Source of the DNA: Devosia sp.
GTDB taxonomy: Bacteria > Pseudomonadota > Alphaproteobacteria > Rhizobiales > Devosiaceae
Assembly: GCA_025352765.1 (NCBI GenBank)
Contig: JANXSI010000233.1
Span: 1-13,395 of the forward strand
Direction: 5' to 3'
DNA length: 13,395 bases
Below the pieces are notes generated by a model, which was given only the letters and a program-made list of their open reading frames with translations, did no database searches and was not told the origin of the DNA. Positions 1-5,627 of this stretch are shown one piece after another; the first letter of the stretch is position 1; every line of letters begins with the position of its first letter. The position numbers and the translations under genes were made by a program.

Positions 1-1
1 G

Positions 2-1327
2 ATCGAGGCCATCTCGAAGTCGCAGGCAGTGATCGAGTTCACCCTTGGCGGCGAAGTCCTCACCGCCAACCAGAATTTCTGCGACGCAATGGGCTACAGC
101 CTCGACGAGATCAGGGGCCGGCATCACCGCATGTTCGTGTCGCCGGCATTCGCCGCGTCGCCCGAATACGCGCAGTTCTGGGCCGATCTGGGTGCCGGCA
201 AGTTCCAGTCGGCCGAGTACATCCGTCTCGGCAAGGGCGGGCGCGAAGTCGGCATTTCCGCGACCTACAACCCGATCTTCGATCTCGGCGGCAAGCCCTA
301 CAAGGTGGTGAAATTTGCCTCCGTGATCACCGATCGCAAGGTGGCCGAGCGCCTGATCGGACTGCTCAACGACAGCCTGGTGCGGCTGGCCGATGGCGAC
401 CTCACCGGCAAGATCAACGCCGAGTTCACCGGCGACTACGAGAACCTGCGCCGCACCTACAATGCCTCGCTGGGCAAGTTCTCCGGCGTCATGGGCCAGA
501 TCCGCGACACTTCGGCGGCGCTCCGCACCGCGACCGGCGAGATCCTCTCGGGCACCAACGATCTCGCCGACCGCACCAGCAAGCAGGCGGCAGCGATCGA
601 GGAAACGTCCGCGGCGATGGAGCAACTCGCCGGCACCGTCATGGCCAACGCCAAGCGGGCCGAAGATGCCAGTGCCCGGGCCCAGACGGTGTCGAAGACC
701 GCCGCCGAGACCGGCGAGGTGATGCAGAAGTCGAACGACGCGATGGAACGCATTTCCACTTCGTCGTCGAAGATCTCCAACATCATCGGCCTGATCGACG
801 ACATCGCCTTCCAGACCAATCTCCTGGCGCTCAACGCCTCGGTCGAGGCGGCACGGGCCGGCGATGCCGGCAAGGGTTTTGCGGTGGTCGCGGTGGAAGT
901 GCGCCGCCTCGCGCAATCGGCGGCCAGCGCCTCGTCCGAGGTCAAGGTGCTAATCGAGCAGTCGGCCAGCGAAGTCGCGGGCGGCAGCCGTCTCGTCGCC
1001 GAGGCCGCGCAGAAACTCTCGAGCATGCTGGCGGGCGTCACCGAAAGCGCGGCGCTGATCCAGGGCATCGCCTCGGCCAGCCAGGAGCAGTCGGGCGCCA
1101 TCTCGGAAGTCACGACCGCGATCCGCGAGATGGACGAGATGACCCAGCACAATGCGGCGCTGGTCGAGGAGACCAATGCGGCGATCGAGCAGACCGAGCA
1201 GCAGGCCAACGAACTCGACCGCATCGTCGAGGTGTTCGTGGTCGACCAAGCGGCTTCGTCACCGTCCGCCAGCAGGCCAAGCCGCGAGGGTCGGCGGCCG
1301 CAGGCGGGCCTCCGGTCGGCCGCTTAA
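2..1327 (+). CDS. Methyl-accepting chemotaxis protein, PAS-HAMP-signalling type (5' end missing)
   Basis: This is the 3' part of a chemotaxis receptor, which would relay a signal sensed by PAS domains to CheW/CheA. The frame is open to the left edge of the window, so the true start lies upstream; the first possible internal start is GTG at 29. Counting from that codon, residues 1-105 form a PAS domain of the kind found in tandem in such receptors (GYSLDEIRGRHHRMF). Residues 108-160 resemble a HAMP linker (LADGDLTGKI). The rest is the coiled-coil signalling domain, with the very conserved hairpin tip at 273-295 (EAARAGDAGKGFAVVAVEVR). No membrane segment is visible, so it looks cytoplasmic, although the missing N-terminus could change that. 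The C-terminus is basic and Ser/Arg-rich, without an NWETF-type CheR tether. The family is certain; the ligand is unknown. Confidence 0.93.
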   Translation: MEAISKSQAVIEFTLGGEVLTANQNFCDAMGYSLDEIRGRHHRMFVSPAFAASPEYAQFWADLGAGKFQSAEYIRLGKGGREVGISATYNPIFDLGGKPYKVVKFASVITDRKVAERLIGLLNDSLVRLADGDLTGKINAEFTGDYENLRRTYNASLGKFSGVMGQIRDTSAALRTATGEILSGTNDLADRTSKQAAAIEETSAAMEQLAGTVMANAKRAEDASARAQTVSKTAAETGEVMQKSNDAMERISTSSSKISNIIGLIDDIAFQTNLLALNASVEAARAGDAGKGFAVVAVEVRRLAQSAASASSEVKVLIEQSASEVAGGSRLVAEAAQKLSSMLAGVTESAALIQGIASASQEQSGAISEVTTAIREMDEMTQHNAALVEETNAAIEQTEQQANELDRIVEVFVVDQAASSPSASRPSREGRRPQAGLRSAA

Positions 1328-1330
1328 GCG

Positions 1331-1364
1331 AAAAATGCGCCGGGTGTGTGGGGCACCCAGCGCA
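1331..1364 (-). terminator. Rho-independent terminator, distal of two for the DUF1344 gene
   Basis: Arms 1336-1346 and 1354-1364 pair (five pairs, one C-A mismatch, five pairs) around a 7-base loop. Read on the minus strand, the hairpin is followed directly by five T (1335-1331). On the plus strand no T run follows it, so it serves the minus-strand gene, not the receptor. Confidence 0.7.
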
Positions 1365-1374
1365 AAACCCTCGA

Positions 1375-1427
1375 AACGAAAGACCGCCCCGGGAGCGCGA
1401 GGGCAAACTCCCCACTCCCGGAGCGGT
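1375..1427 (-). terminator. Rho-independent terminator, proximal, for the DUF1344 gene
   Basis: A long inverted repeat has arms 1383-1395 and 1415-1427 with one G-U-type change and a 19-base loop. On the minus strand it starts about 10 bases after the DUF1344 stop and is followed by a T-rich stretch (TCTTTCGTTT). Confidence 0.65.
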
Positions 1428-1437
1428 ATCGAGCAGC

Positions 1438-1695
1438 TTACTTGGCCGCTTCGATCTTGGTGGCGTCGTTCTTGCCGTCCTTGACGTCGAAGGTGATGAC
1501 CACCTTCTCGCCGACCTTGATCTTGGACAGGTCGAACTTGGCCGGGAAGATGTAAACCTTCTTGTCGACGGTGACGGTTTCGGTCTTCACATCGACGGCG
1601 GTGACGGCGCCGGTGACGGTGCTCGCGGCGGCCATGGCGGCCGACGAGAAAGCGAGCGAGGCAACAACGAGAGACGAAACGAGAAGCTTGCGCAT
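1438..1695 (-). CDS. DUF1344 family small exported protein
   Basis: An 85-residue protein of the DUF1344 type, common in Rhizobiales and of unknown function. Residues 1-22 are a Sec signal peptide (basic start, hydrophobic core, AMA cleavage site), so it should be periplasmic. The mature part is a compact beta-rich domain of about 60 residues (VTGAVTAVDVKTETVTVDKK, then FDLSKIKVGEKVVITFDVKDGK). This resembles the small OB-like fold of proteins that tune a metal or ligand by short beta strands, but that is inference. It has no cysteine. The start is supported by a good ribosome site (GGAGGA, 4 bases before ATG). It converges on the receptor gene, is followed by two terminators, and is divergent from the pterin dehydratase gene, so it is probably monocistronic. 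Confidence 0.88.
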   Translation of the reverse strand: MRKLLVSSLVVASLAFSSAAMAAASTVTGAVTAVDVKTETVTVDKKVYIFPAKFDLSKIKVGEKVVITFDVKDGKNDATKIEAAK

Positions 1696-1890
1696 GTAGT
1701 CCTCCGAGAGATCATCGCGCCTCCCTAACGGGGCGCGTGCAGTCTTGTCGCCCCCCCCGTTTGCCGCTGCTTGTCGCGAAACTTACTTCTGCGTAAGCCT
1801 CGGTCGGGGCGGCTCGTGGGCGACTGCGATGCCCAATCTGCATCCCGCCCCGCACTTGCGCGTTTCCCCTGCCCGTCCCGGAGATTGCCC

Positions 1891-2136
1891 ATGCCCTTCA
1901 CCGAACAGCCCGACCGCCTGGTCGCCGATTTCACCTTCAAGGATTTTCGCGAGGCGTTTTCCGCCATGGTCGAAATCGCCTTCGCCGCCGACAAGGCCGA
2001 CCACCACCCCGAATGGTCCAACGTCTACAACAAGCTGCACATCGAGCTGACGACGCACGATGCGGGCGGCATCACGGACAAGGACCGCGCCCTCGCCGCA
2101 GCGATCGACGAGATCGTCGGCCGCCGGAGCGGTTGA
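1891..2136 (+). CDS. 4a-hydroxytetrahydrobiopterin dehydratase (PCD/DCoH), short form
   Basis: Pterin-4a-carbinolamine dehydratase recycles the 4a-hydroxy-tetrahydropterin made by aromatic amino acid hydroxylases. The 81-residue protein carries the family signature: D43 three residues before the HHPEW motif, then the conserved Tyr, the second catalytic His in LTTHDAGG, and the downstream Asp. Members are usually about 95-115 residues. This one begins almost at the first conserved strand (LVADFTFKDFREAF) and lacks the N-terminal helix with the usual Trp. The frame is open further upstream, but that sequence does not look like the family, and the ATG at 1891 has GGAG seven bases before it, so I chose it. 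No phenylalanine hydroxylase gene is in the window to confirm the partner. Confidence 0.85.
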   Translation: MPFTEQPDRLVADFTFKDFREAFSAMVEIAFAADKADHHPEWSNVYNKLHIELTTHDAGGITDKDRALAAAIDEIVGRRSG

Positions 2137-2209
2137 AGACCGCAGACGCCGCCCGTCGCGCGATGGTAATCTTGCCTGGCTATAGCGCTCCAGCACAAGG
2201 AATCGCCGA

Positions 2210-2422
2210 ATGGACCAGTCTCTGAGCCCCGAAGAGTACGAGCGCCGCATCCGCGAGCGCGCCCAGCAGCTTTGGGAAGAAGCCGGCCGGCCCGAGGGAC
2301 TGAGCGATCATTTCTGGTTCGCCGCGCAGCGCGCCTTCGAGGCGGAACACCCCGAATTCGCGCAGCGTCATGGGGGCGAACAGCGGCCGGAGCCCAACGC
2401 GCTAGGCGGTCTGGTGATCTGA
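2210..2422 (+). CDS. DUF2934 domain-containing protein
   Basis: A 70-residue cytoplasmic protein. Residues 8-45 match the DUF2934 pattern (RIRERAQQLWEEAGRPEGL followed by a DHFW segment), a short helical domain frequent in rhizobia and of unknown function. It is highly charged, with no signal peptide or membrane segment. A weak ribosome site (AAGGAA) lies nine bases before the ATG. It is 73 bases downstream of the pterin dehydratase on the same strand and could share its transcript. It ends only 10 bases from the stop of the oppositely oriented VOC gene. Confidence 0.82.
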   Translation: MDQSLSPEEYERRIRERAQQLWEEAGRPEGLSDHFWFAAQRAFEAEHPEFAQRHGGEQRPEPNALGGLVI

Positions 2423-2433
2423 CCCTGCGGGTC
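2421..2433. terminator. Small shared hairpin between convergent genes
   Basis: The 10-base gap between the DUF2934 and VOC stop codons holds a perfect 5-bp palindromic stem, GACCC/GGGTC, with a 3-base loop that runs into both stops. It may serve as a minimal bidirectional terminator. There is no strong T run on either side, so this is tentative. Confidence 0.3.
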
Positions 2434-2822
2434 TATTTCAGCGTGTGATAGAGCGAAATCCAGGTCCCGTCCGGATCGGCGACATAGGCCACGCGGTTGC
2501 CCGCCTCGCTGTCGAACGGCTCGCGCAGAACGGTGACGCCTTGGGCACGAAGGGTGGCGACGAGGGAGTCGACGTCGTCGGTTTTGAGCCCGATTTCGAA
2601 CGGGTGGCCCGAGCTTGAGGGCGGCATGCCGTGCGATTTGAGCCCGGCGTCCGAACTCACCGCAATCGTCGTGCCGCCGGCGGAAAACTCCACATGCATG
2701 GGCACACCGGTCTTCGGAAACCGGTAGGTTTCGGTGAAGCCCCTGAGCGTTCCGTAGAAAGCGACCGAGCGCGGGATGTCGCGCGCAGAGACCGTGACAA
2801 GGGCATTGATGATGGTCGCCAT
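2433..2822 (-). CDS. VOC (glyoxalase/bleomycin-resistance) superfamily protein
   Basis: A 129-residue single-domain protein of the vicinal oxygen chelate fold, with two beta-alpha-beta-beta-beta modules. The first begins at NALVTVSARDIPRSVAFYGT and has the metal-site-like strand MHVEF near residues 42-46. The second begins near FEIGLKTDDVDSLVATLRAQG and ends with the typical VAYVADPDGTWISLYHTL strand pair. These proteins act on small molecules as dioxygenases, isomerases or antibiotic-binding proteins; the substrate cannot be told from sequence. The start has an excellent ribosome site (GGAGGT, three bases before ATG). It has no operon partner: the next minus-strand gene upstream ends 108 bases away. 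Confidence 0.85.
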   Translation of the reverse strand: MATIINALVTVSARDIPRSVAFYGTLRGFTETYRFPKTGVPMHVEFSAGGTTIAVSSDAGLKSHGMPPSSSGHPFEIGLKTDDVDSLVATLRAQGVTVLREPFDSEAGNRVAYVADPDGTWISLYHTLK

Positions 2823-2896
2823 GGTACCTCCGATCGGTTGCCGCTCGACGCTACAGGGCCGTGCGACAACGAATCAAGATCGACCTCGCGGCAGGG

Positions 2897-2923
2897 CGGC
2901 CGGCCCCCGTTGGCGACCGGCCG
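2897..2923 (-). terminator. Possible terminator hairpin after the Met-rich gene
   Basis: A 7-bp GC-only inverted repeat (CGGCCGG/CCGGCCG, 13-base loop) lies seven bases beyond the minus-strand stop at 2931. No T run follows it, so it may be a weak terminator or only an mRNA-stabilising hairpin. Confidence 0.35.
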
Positions 2924-2930
2924 ACTGGCG

Positions 2931-3314
2931 CTATTTTGCGACCGCCTCGCACTCGGCCATGGCTGCGGCCGAAGAGGTGTCGACCTGATAGGTCTTACCG
3001 TCGGCCCCAGTAATGAACATCACGCAGCCGGCAAGCGCCTTGGACATGCCGATCGTCATCGCCAGCTTGTCGCCCTCCATCATGGCAGTGCCCATCTGGC
3101 CGTTCGGCATGATGGCGACGACTTCCCCGGGCTTTGCCGTGGTCATCATCATGTCGCCGCCGGCCATGGCGTCCGGGGCCATCGGCGCCATCGGGTCACT
3201 GGACATGGCGTCGCCCGCCATCATGCTCGAAGACGACATGTTGGCGGCATAGGCTGGCAGCGCCATCAGCGAGGCGGCAATGGCGATAGTGGTCAGCCGT
3301 ATAGCTTTGTTCAT
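2931..3314 (-). CDS. Methionine-rich exported protein, function unknown
   Basis: A 127-residue protein with a clear signal peptide (residues 1-24, ending LPAYAA), so probably periplasmic or secreted. The mature chain is extraordinary: about 18 of roughly 103 residues are methionine, with ten between positions 26 and 57 in a low-complexity Met/Ala/Asp/Pro/Ser stretch (SSSSMMAGDAMSSDPMAPMA). The C-terminal part (60-127) looks folded and carries two cysteines (C97, C122) that could form a disulfide. Met-rich periplasmic segments often bind Cu(I)/Ag(I) or act as an oxidant sink; either is inference here. I do not recognise a named family. The start is supported by GGGGAG five to ten bases before ATG. 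It is flanked by minus-strand genes over 100 bases away, so it is probably transcribed alone. Confidence 0.8.
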   Translation of the reverse strand: MNKAIRLTTIAIAASLMALPAYAANMSSSSMMAGDAMSSDPMAPMAPDAMAGGDMMMTTAKPGEVVAIMPNGQMGTAMMEGDKLAMTIGMSKALAGCVMFITGADGKTYQVDTSSAAAMAECEAVAK

Positions 3315-3446
3315 GAAAGTCTCCCCTGTGAACCGCTCCAGGCGGCGGGGAGAGGCTTAGCAGTCCGGCGATCCGTGGCCTTCTCAAGCCGAGTCAATTC
3401 CGGTTGTAACGTGCGTGATCTCGCGACGGATCAGAAGATCAGACAA

Positions 3447-3476
3447 GAGCGCGGGCAGAACTGGCCACCCGCGCTC
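3447..3476 (-). terminator. Terminator hairpin after the 3483-3824 gene
   Basis: A perfect 9-bp GC-rich stem (GAGCGCGGG/CCCGCGCTC, loop 3456-3467) starts six bases past the minus-strand stop. It is followed on that strand by a moderately T-rich tail (TTGTCTGATCTTCT). Confidence 0.6.
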
Positions 3477-3482
3477 AGGGGC

Positions 3483-3824
3483 TTACTTCGCGTCGGTCAG
3501 CGTGTATTCGCCGCCCGCGAGCGTGCAGAGGTCGACGCCGTTTACGATCAGGTCCGGAGCACCTTCAGGCACGAACTTCATGTCGTAATTGCACTGCGTC
3601 GAGCCGTCGGCGATGGTCACCTGAACCGAGGTCCCCGGCTCCAGGGTTGCCTGTCCGAGCACGTCCTCTTCCCAATTGTCGGTGGTCGCCGGCGAGGTGA
3701 AGAAGTTGGTGATCGAGTACGACGAGCTGTTGGTCAGCTGAAACACGAGATCTTCGGCAAAGGCGGCCGACGGCAGCGCAACGAGGGCCGCCGCGAGCAT
3801 CGCGATGGTCGAGAGTCTGGACAT
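3483..3824 (-). CDS. Small exported beta-rich protein with two cysteines
   Basis: A 113-residue protein with a signal peptide (residues 1-23, cleavage after AFA). The mature domain reads LVFQLTNSSSYSITNFFTSP, then DNWEEDVLG, PGTSVQVTIADGSTQCNYDMKFV and DLCTLAGGEYTL. I recognise this pattern from conserved hypothetical periplasmic proteins of alphaproteobacteria, but know no function. C78 and C100 are placed to form one disulfide in a beta sandwich. The ribosome site GGAG lies seven bases before ATG. It has its own terminator and is divergent from the ATC-hydrolase-like gene, so it is probably a single-gene unit. Confidence 0.82.
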   Translation of the reverse strand: MSRLSTIAMLAAALVALPSAAFAEDLVFQLTNSSSYSITNFFTSPATTDNWEEDVLGQATLEPGTSVQVTIADGSTQCNYDMKFVPEGAPDLIVNGVDLCTLAGGEYTLTDAK

Positions 3825-3898
3825 GATGTCTCCGGGGAATAGTGCGGGAATTGCACAAAAGGCCTTCTAGGCGCGGGCCTCGCGATTCGCGACGCCTC

Positions 3899-3926
3899 TT
3901 GCTCCCGGCGGGCCGCGCGGTATCAT
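3899..3926 (+). promoter_or_regulatory. Putative sigma-70 promoter giving a leaderless mRNA
   Basis: TTGCTC (3899-3904), a 16-base spacer and TATCAT (3921-3926) resemble -35 and -10 boxes. The ATG at 3933 lies seven bases after the -10 box, about where transcription would begin, and there is no ribosome-binding site before it. Confidence 0.45.
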
Positions 3927-3932
3927 TGCCGA

Positions 3933-4382
3933 ATGCCCGCCCTCACCCCATTCGAACGCATCACCCTCGCCGTCGAGGCCCAGATTCCCCTCGTCCGCGC
4001 CATGGAAGCGGCGCTAGGCCGCGAGGCGGCCCATCGGCTGGTCCGCGAAGCGCTCGACAAGGCGAACCGCGCGACGGTCGCCAAACGCGGCAGCCTGCTC
4101 GATATCCCGACCCTCGCCGCCGAATTTGCGGGGTTCGGCGAGGGCGTGCGGTACGAATTCGAGACCGTCGAGCAGACCGACAGCCTCCTCCGCAACGAGG
4201 TCACGCACTGCGACTATGCGGCGTTCATGGAGCGGATCGGCGCGCGCGATCTGGGCGAGTTGCTGATCTGTGACGGTGACTTCGCCATGGCCGATGAACT
4301 TGGGCTCAAGCTGGAGCGAACGACGACCTGCATGGCCGGGGACGGTCACTGCAATTTCTGCTACTCGCTCAAAGCTTCTTGA
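3933..4382 (+). CDS. L-2-amino-thiazoline-4-carboxylic acid hydrolase family protein
   Basis: A 149-residue cytoplasmic protein of the ATC hydrolase family, named for the enzyme that opens L-2-amino-thiazoline-4-carboxylate on the bacterial route to L-cysteine. The family hallmark is in the C-terminal half: HCDYAAFMERIGARDLGELL (residues 92-111), the CDGDFAMADELG segment (113-124), and a closing MAGDGHCNFCY motif (134-144). Five cysteines (93, 113, 133, 140, 143) sit there, including a CNFC pair that could bind metal. Many proteins of this family have unknown substrates, and no partner enzyme (racemase, N-carbamoyl-cysteine hydrolase) is nearby, so the actual reaction is open. No ribosome site precedes the start; see the leaderless promoter. 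The first 60 residues are helical. Confidence 0.8.
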   Translation: MPALTPFERITLAVEAQIPLVRAMEAALGREAAHRLVREALDKANRATVAKRGSLLDIPTLAAEFAGFGEGVRYEFETVEQTDSLLRNEVTHCDYAAFMERIGARDLGELLICDGDFAMADELGLKLERTTTCMAGDGHCNFCYSLKAS

Positions 4383-4399
4383 GTGCCCGTTCCGACATT

Positions 4400-4476
4400 G
4401 GTAACAGCCGACGTGCACAGAACGCGCAGGCGGTCCATCTGACCTGTATTGTGCCGCGGCAGCATAATTTGTTACC
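4400..4476. repeat. Widely spaced perfect inverted repeat flanking a putative promoter
   Basis: GGTAACA (4400-4406) and TGTTACC (4470-4476) are exact reverse complements 63 bases apart, upstream of the kinase gene and either side of a candidate promoter. They could be half-sites for a looping regulator, but 7-bp matches at this distance also arise by chance. Confidence 0.25.
4439..4468 (+). promoter_or_regulatory. Putative promoter of the HWE kinase gene
   Basis: CTGACC (4439-4444), an 18-base spacer and CATAAT (4463-4468) fit a sigma-70 promoter with four matches of six in the -35 box and five of six in the -10 box. It would give a leader of about 75 bases. Confidence 0.35.
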
Positions 4477-4496
4477 GTAAGCAGGACTTGGTGCTC

Positions 4497-4550
4497 ATGG
4501 CACCCGAGGACGGACGGACCAAACAGACCGACCCGAGTGACAAGGGCTGA
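4497..4550 (+). other. 17-codon upstream ORF abutting the kinase start
   Basis: ATG at 4497 opens 17 codons that end with TGA at 4548-4550, immediately before the GTG start of the kinase and in the same frame. The peptide is polar (MAPEDGRTKQTDPSDKG). It could be a leader that couples translation to the kinase, or meaningless. No clear ribosome site precedes it. Confidence 0.25.
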
Positions 4551-5627
4551 GTGAGTGTGAAGGCAGAATTTCCACTAGGTGGCGGTCGGACCGGCAACCT
4601 GATCCGCTCCTTCGAATGGGGCCTCACACCGCTCAACATCATCGAAAGCTGGCCGCAGTCGCTGCGCTCGATCATTCAGATGATGGTGCAACAGCGTCAT
4701 GCCATTTGTGTCTTCTGGGGGCCCGGCCTCACCATGCTGTACAACGATGCCTACGCGCCGATGCTCGGCAAGCGCGAAGCCGGGGCAATGGGACGCCGGT
4801 TCGCCGACGTCTGGGCGGATGTCTGGGCCGACGTCAAGCCATTCGTCGATCAGGCGCTGAGCGGGGAAGGCACGTTTAGCGAGGATCTGCGTCTCATCAT
4901 GACGCGCAATGGCTATGAAGAGGAAACCTTCTGGACGTTCTCCTACAGCCCCCTCTACGACGATGAAGGTCGCATAGCCGGCCTGATCAACGTCGCTGTT
5001 GAAACCACGGCCTCGGTCCGAGGGCGCCTGGCTCAGGAGGGGGTGCAGCGCGAGCTGCTGCACCGGATGAAAAATTCTCTCGCCGTGACCAGTGCGGTGG
5101 TCACGGCCACGTTGCGCCACGCGTCCTCGCTGGTCGAGGCGCGCACCGAAGTCGAGCGCCGGATCGCGGCATTGAGCGAGGCACAGACTTTGGTCACGCA
5201 GAGCGACAAGGTCGACATCCGCACCATCGTCTCGGCCGCGATGCGGGCGCATTTGAGCGGCGAACACCGGCTGGTGATGACGGGGCCCGCTATCGCCCTG
5301 CCGTCCCATCAAGCCGTTGGTCTGTCGCTTGCGGTCTACGAATTGGCGACCAATGCCCTAAAATACGGGGCGCTGTCGAACAGCGAAGGGCGAGTCCGTG
5401 TCGATTGGGATCACACCGAAGGGCAGTTCCGCTTCGCCTGGCAGGAGCTTGCCGGCCCGGCGGTCGTCGCTCCAACACGACGCGGCTTTGGATCGCGCCT
5501 CACCAACCAGATCGTGGCCGCCTATTTCGCGGGCTCGGGTCAGACCACGTACGAGGCCGACGGGGTTCGGTTCGAGCTGATGGGAACCATCGAGACGTCG
5601 ACGTCCTCCGACAGGACGATACCCTAA
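4551..5627 (+). CDS. PAS-containing HWE-family sensor histidine kinase
   Basis: A soluble 358-residue histidine kinase. Residues 20-155 are a PAS sensor of the type starting FEWGLTPLNIIESWPQSLRS, with LYNDAYAPMLG. The H-box is at 168-176 (ELLHRMKNS), so the phospho-acceptor is H171. The N-box is at 263-276 (YELATNALKYGALS), the WxE signature is W297-Q298-E299, and a glycine box (GFGSRL) lies at 312-317. The HWE family is named partly for a His at the start of the N-box; here that position is Tyr263. There is no membrane segment, so it senses a cytoplasmic signal. The start is GTG with AAGGG six bases before it. No response regulator is adjacent. In alphaproteobacteria such kinases often feed the PhyR/EcfG stress response, but nothing here proves it. 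Its stop overlaps that of motB. Confidence 0.9.
   Translation: MSVKAEFPLGGGRTGNLIRSFEWGLTPLNIIESWPQSLRSIIQMMVQQRHAICVFWGPGLTMLYNDAYAPMLGKREAGAMGRRFADVWADVWADVKPFVDQALSGEGTFSEDLRLIMTRNGYEEETFWTFSYSPLYDDEGRIAGLINVAVETTASVRGRLAQEGVQRELLHRMKNSLAVTSAVVTATLRHASSLVEARTEVERRIAALSEAQTLVTQSDKVDIRTIVSAAMRAHLSGEHRLVMTGPAIALPSHQAVGLSLAVYELATNALKYGALSNSEGRVRVDWDHTEGQFRFAWQELAGPAVVAPTRRGFGSRLTNQIVAAYFAGSGQTTYEADGVRFELMGTIETSTSSDRTIP

Noticed and set aside
1751..1758. Run of eight C between the DUF1344 and pterin dehydratase genes as a phase-variable tract
   Set aside because: It is short, outside any coding frame, not placed between recognisable promoter boxes, and expected in GC-rich DNA.
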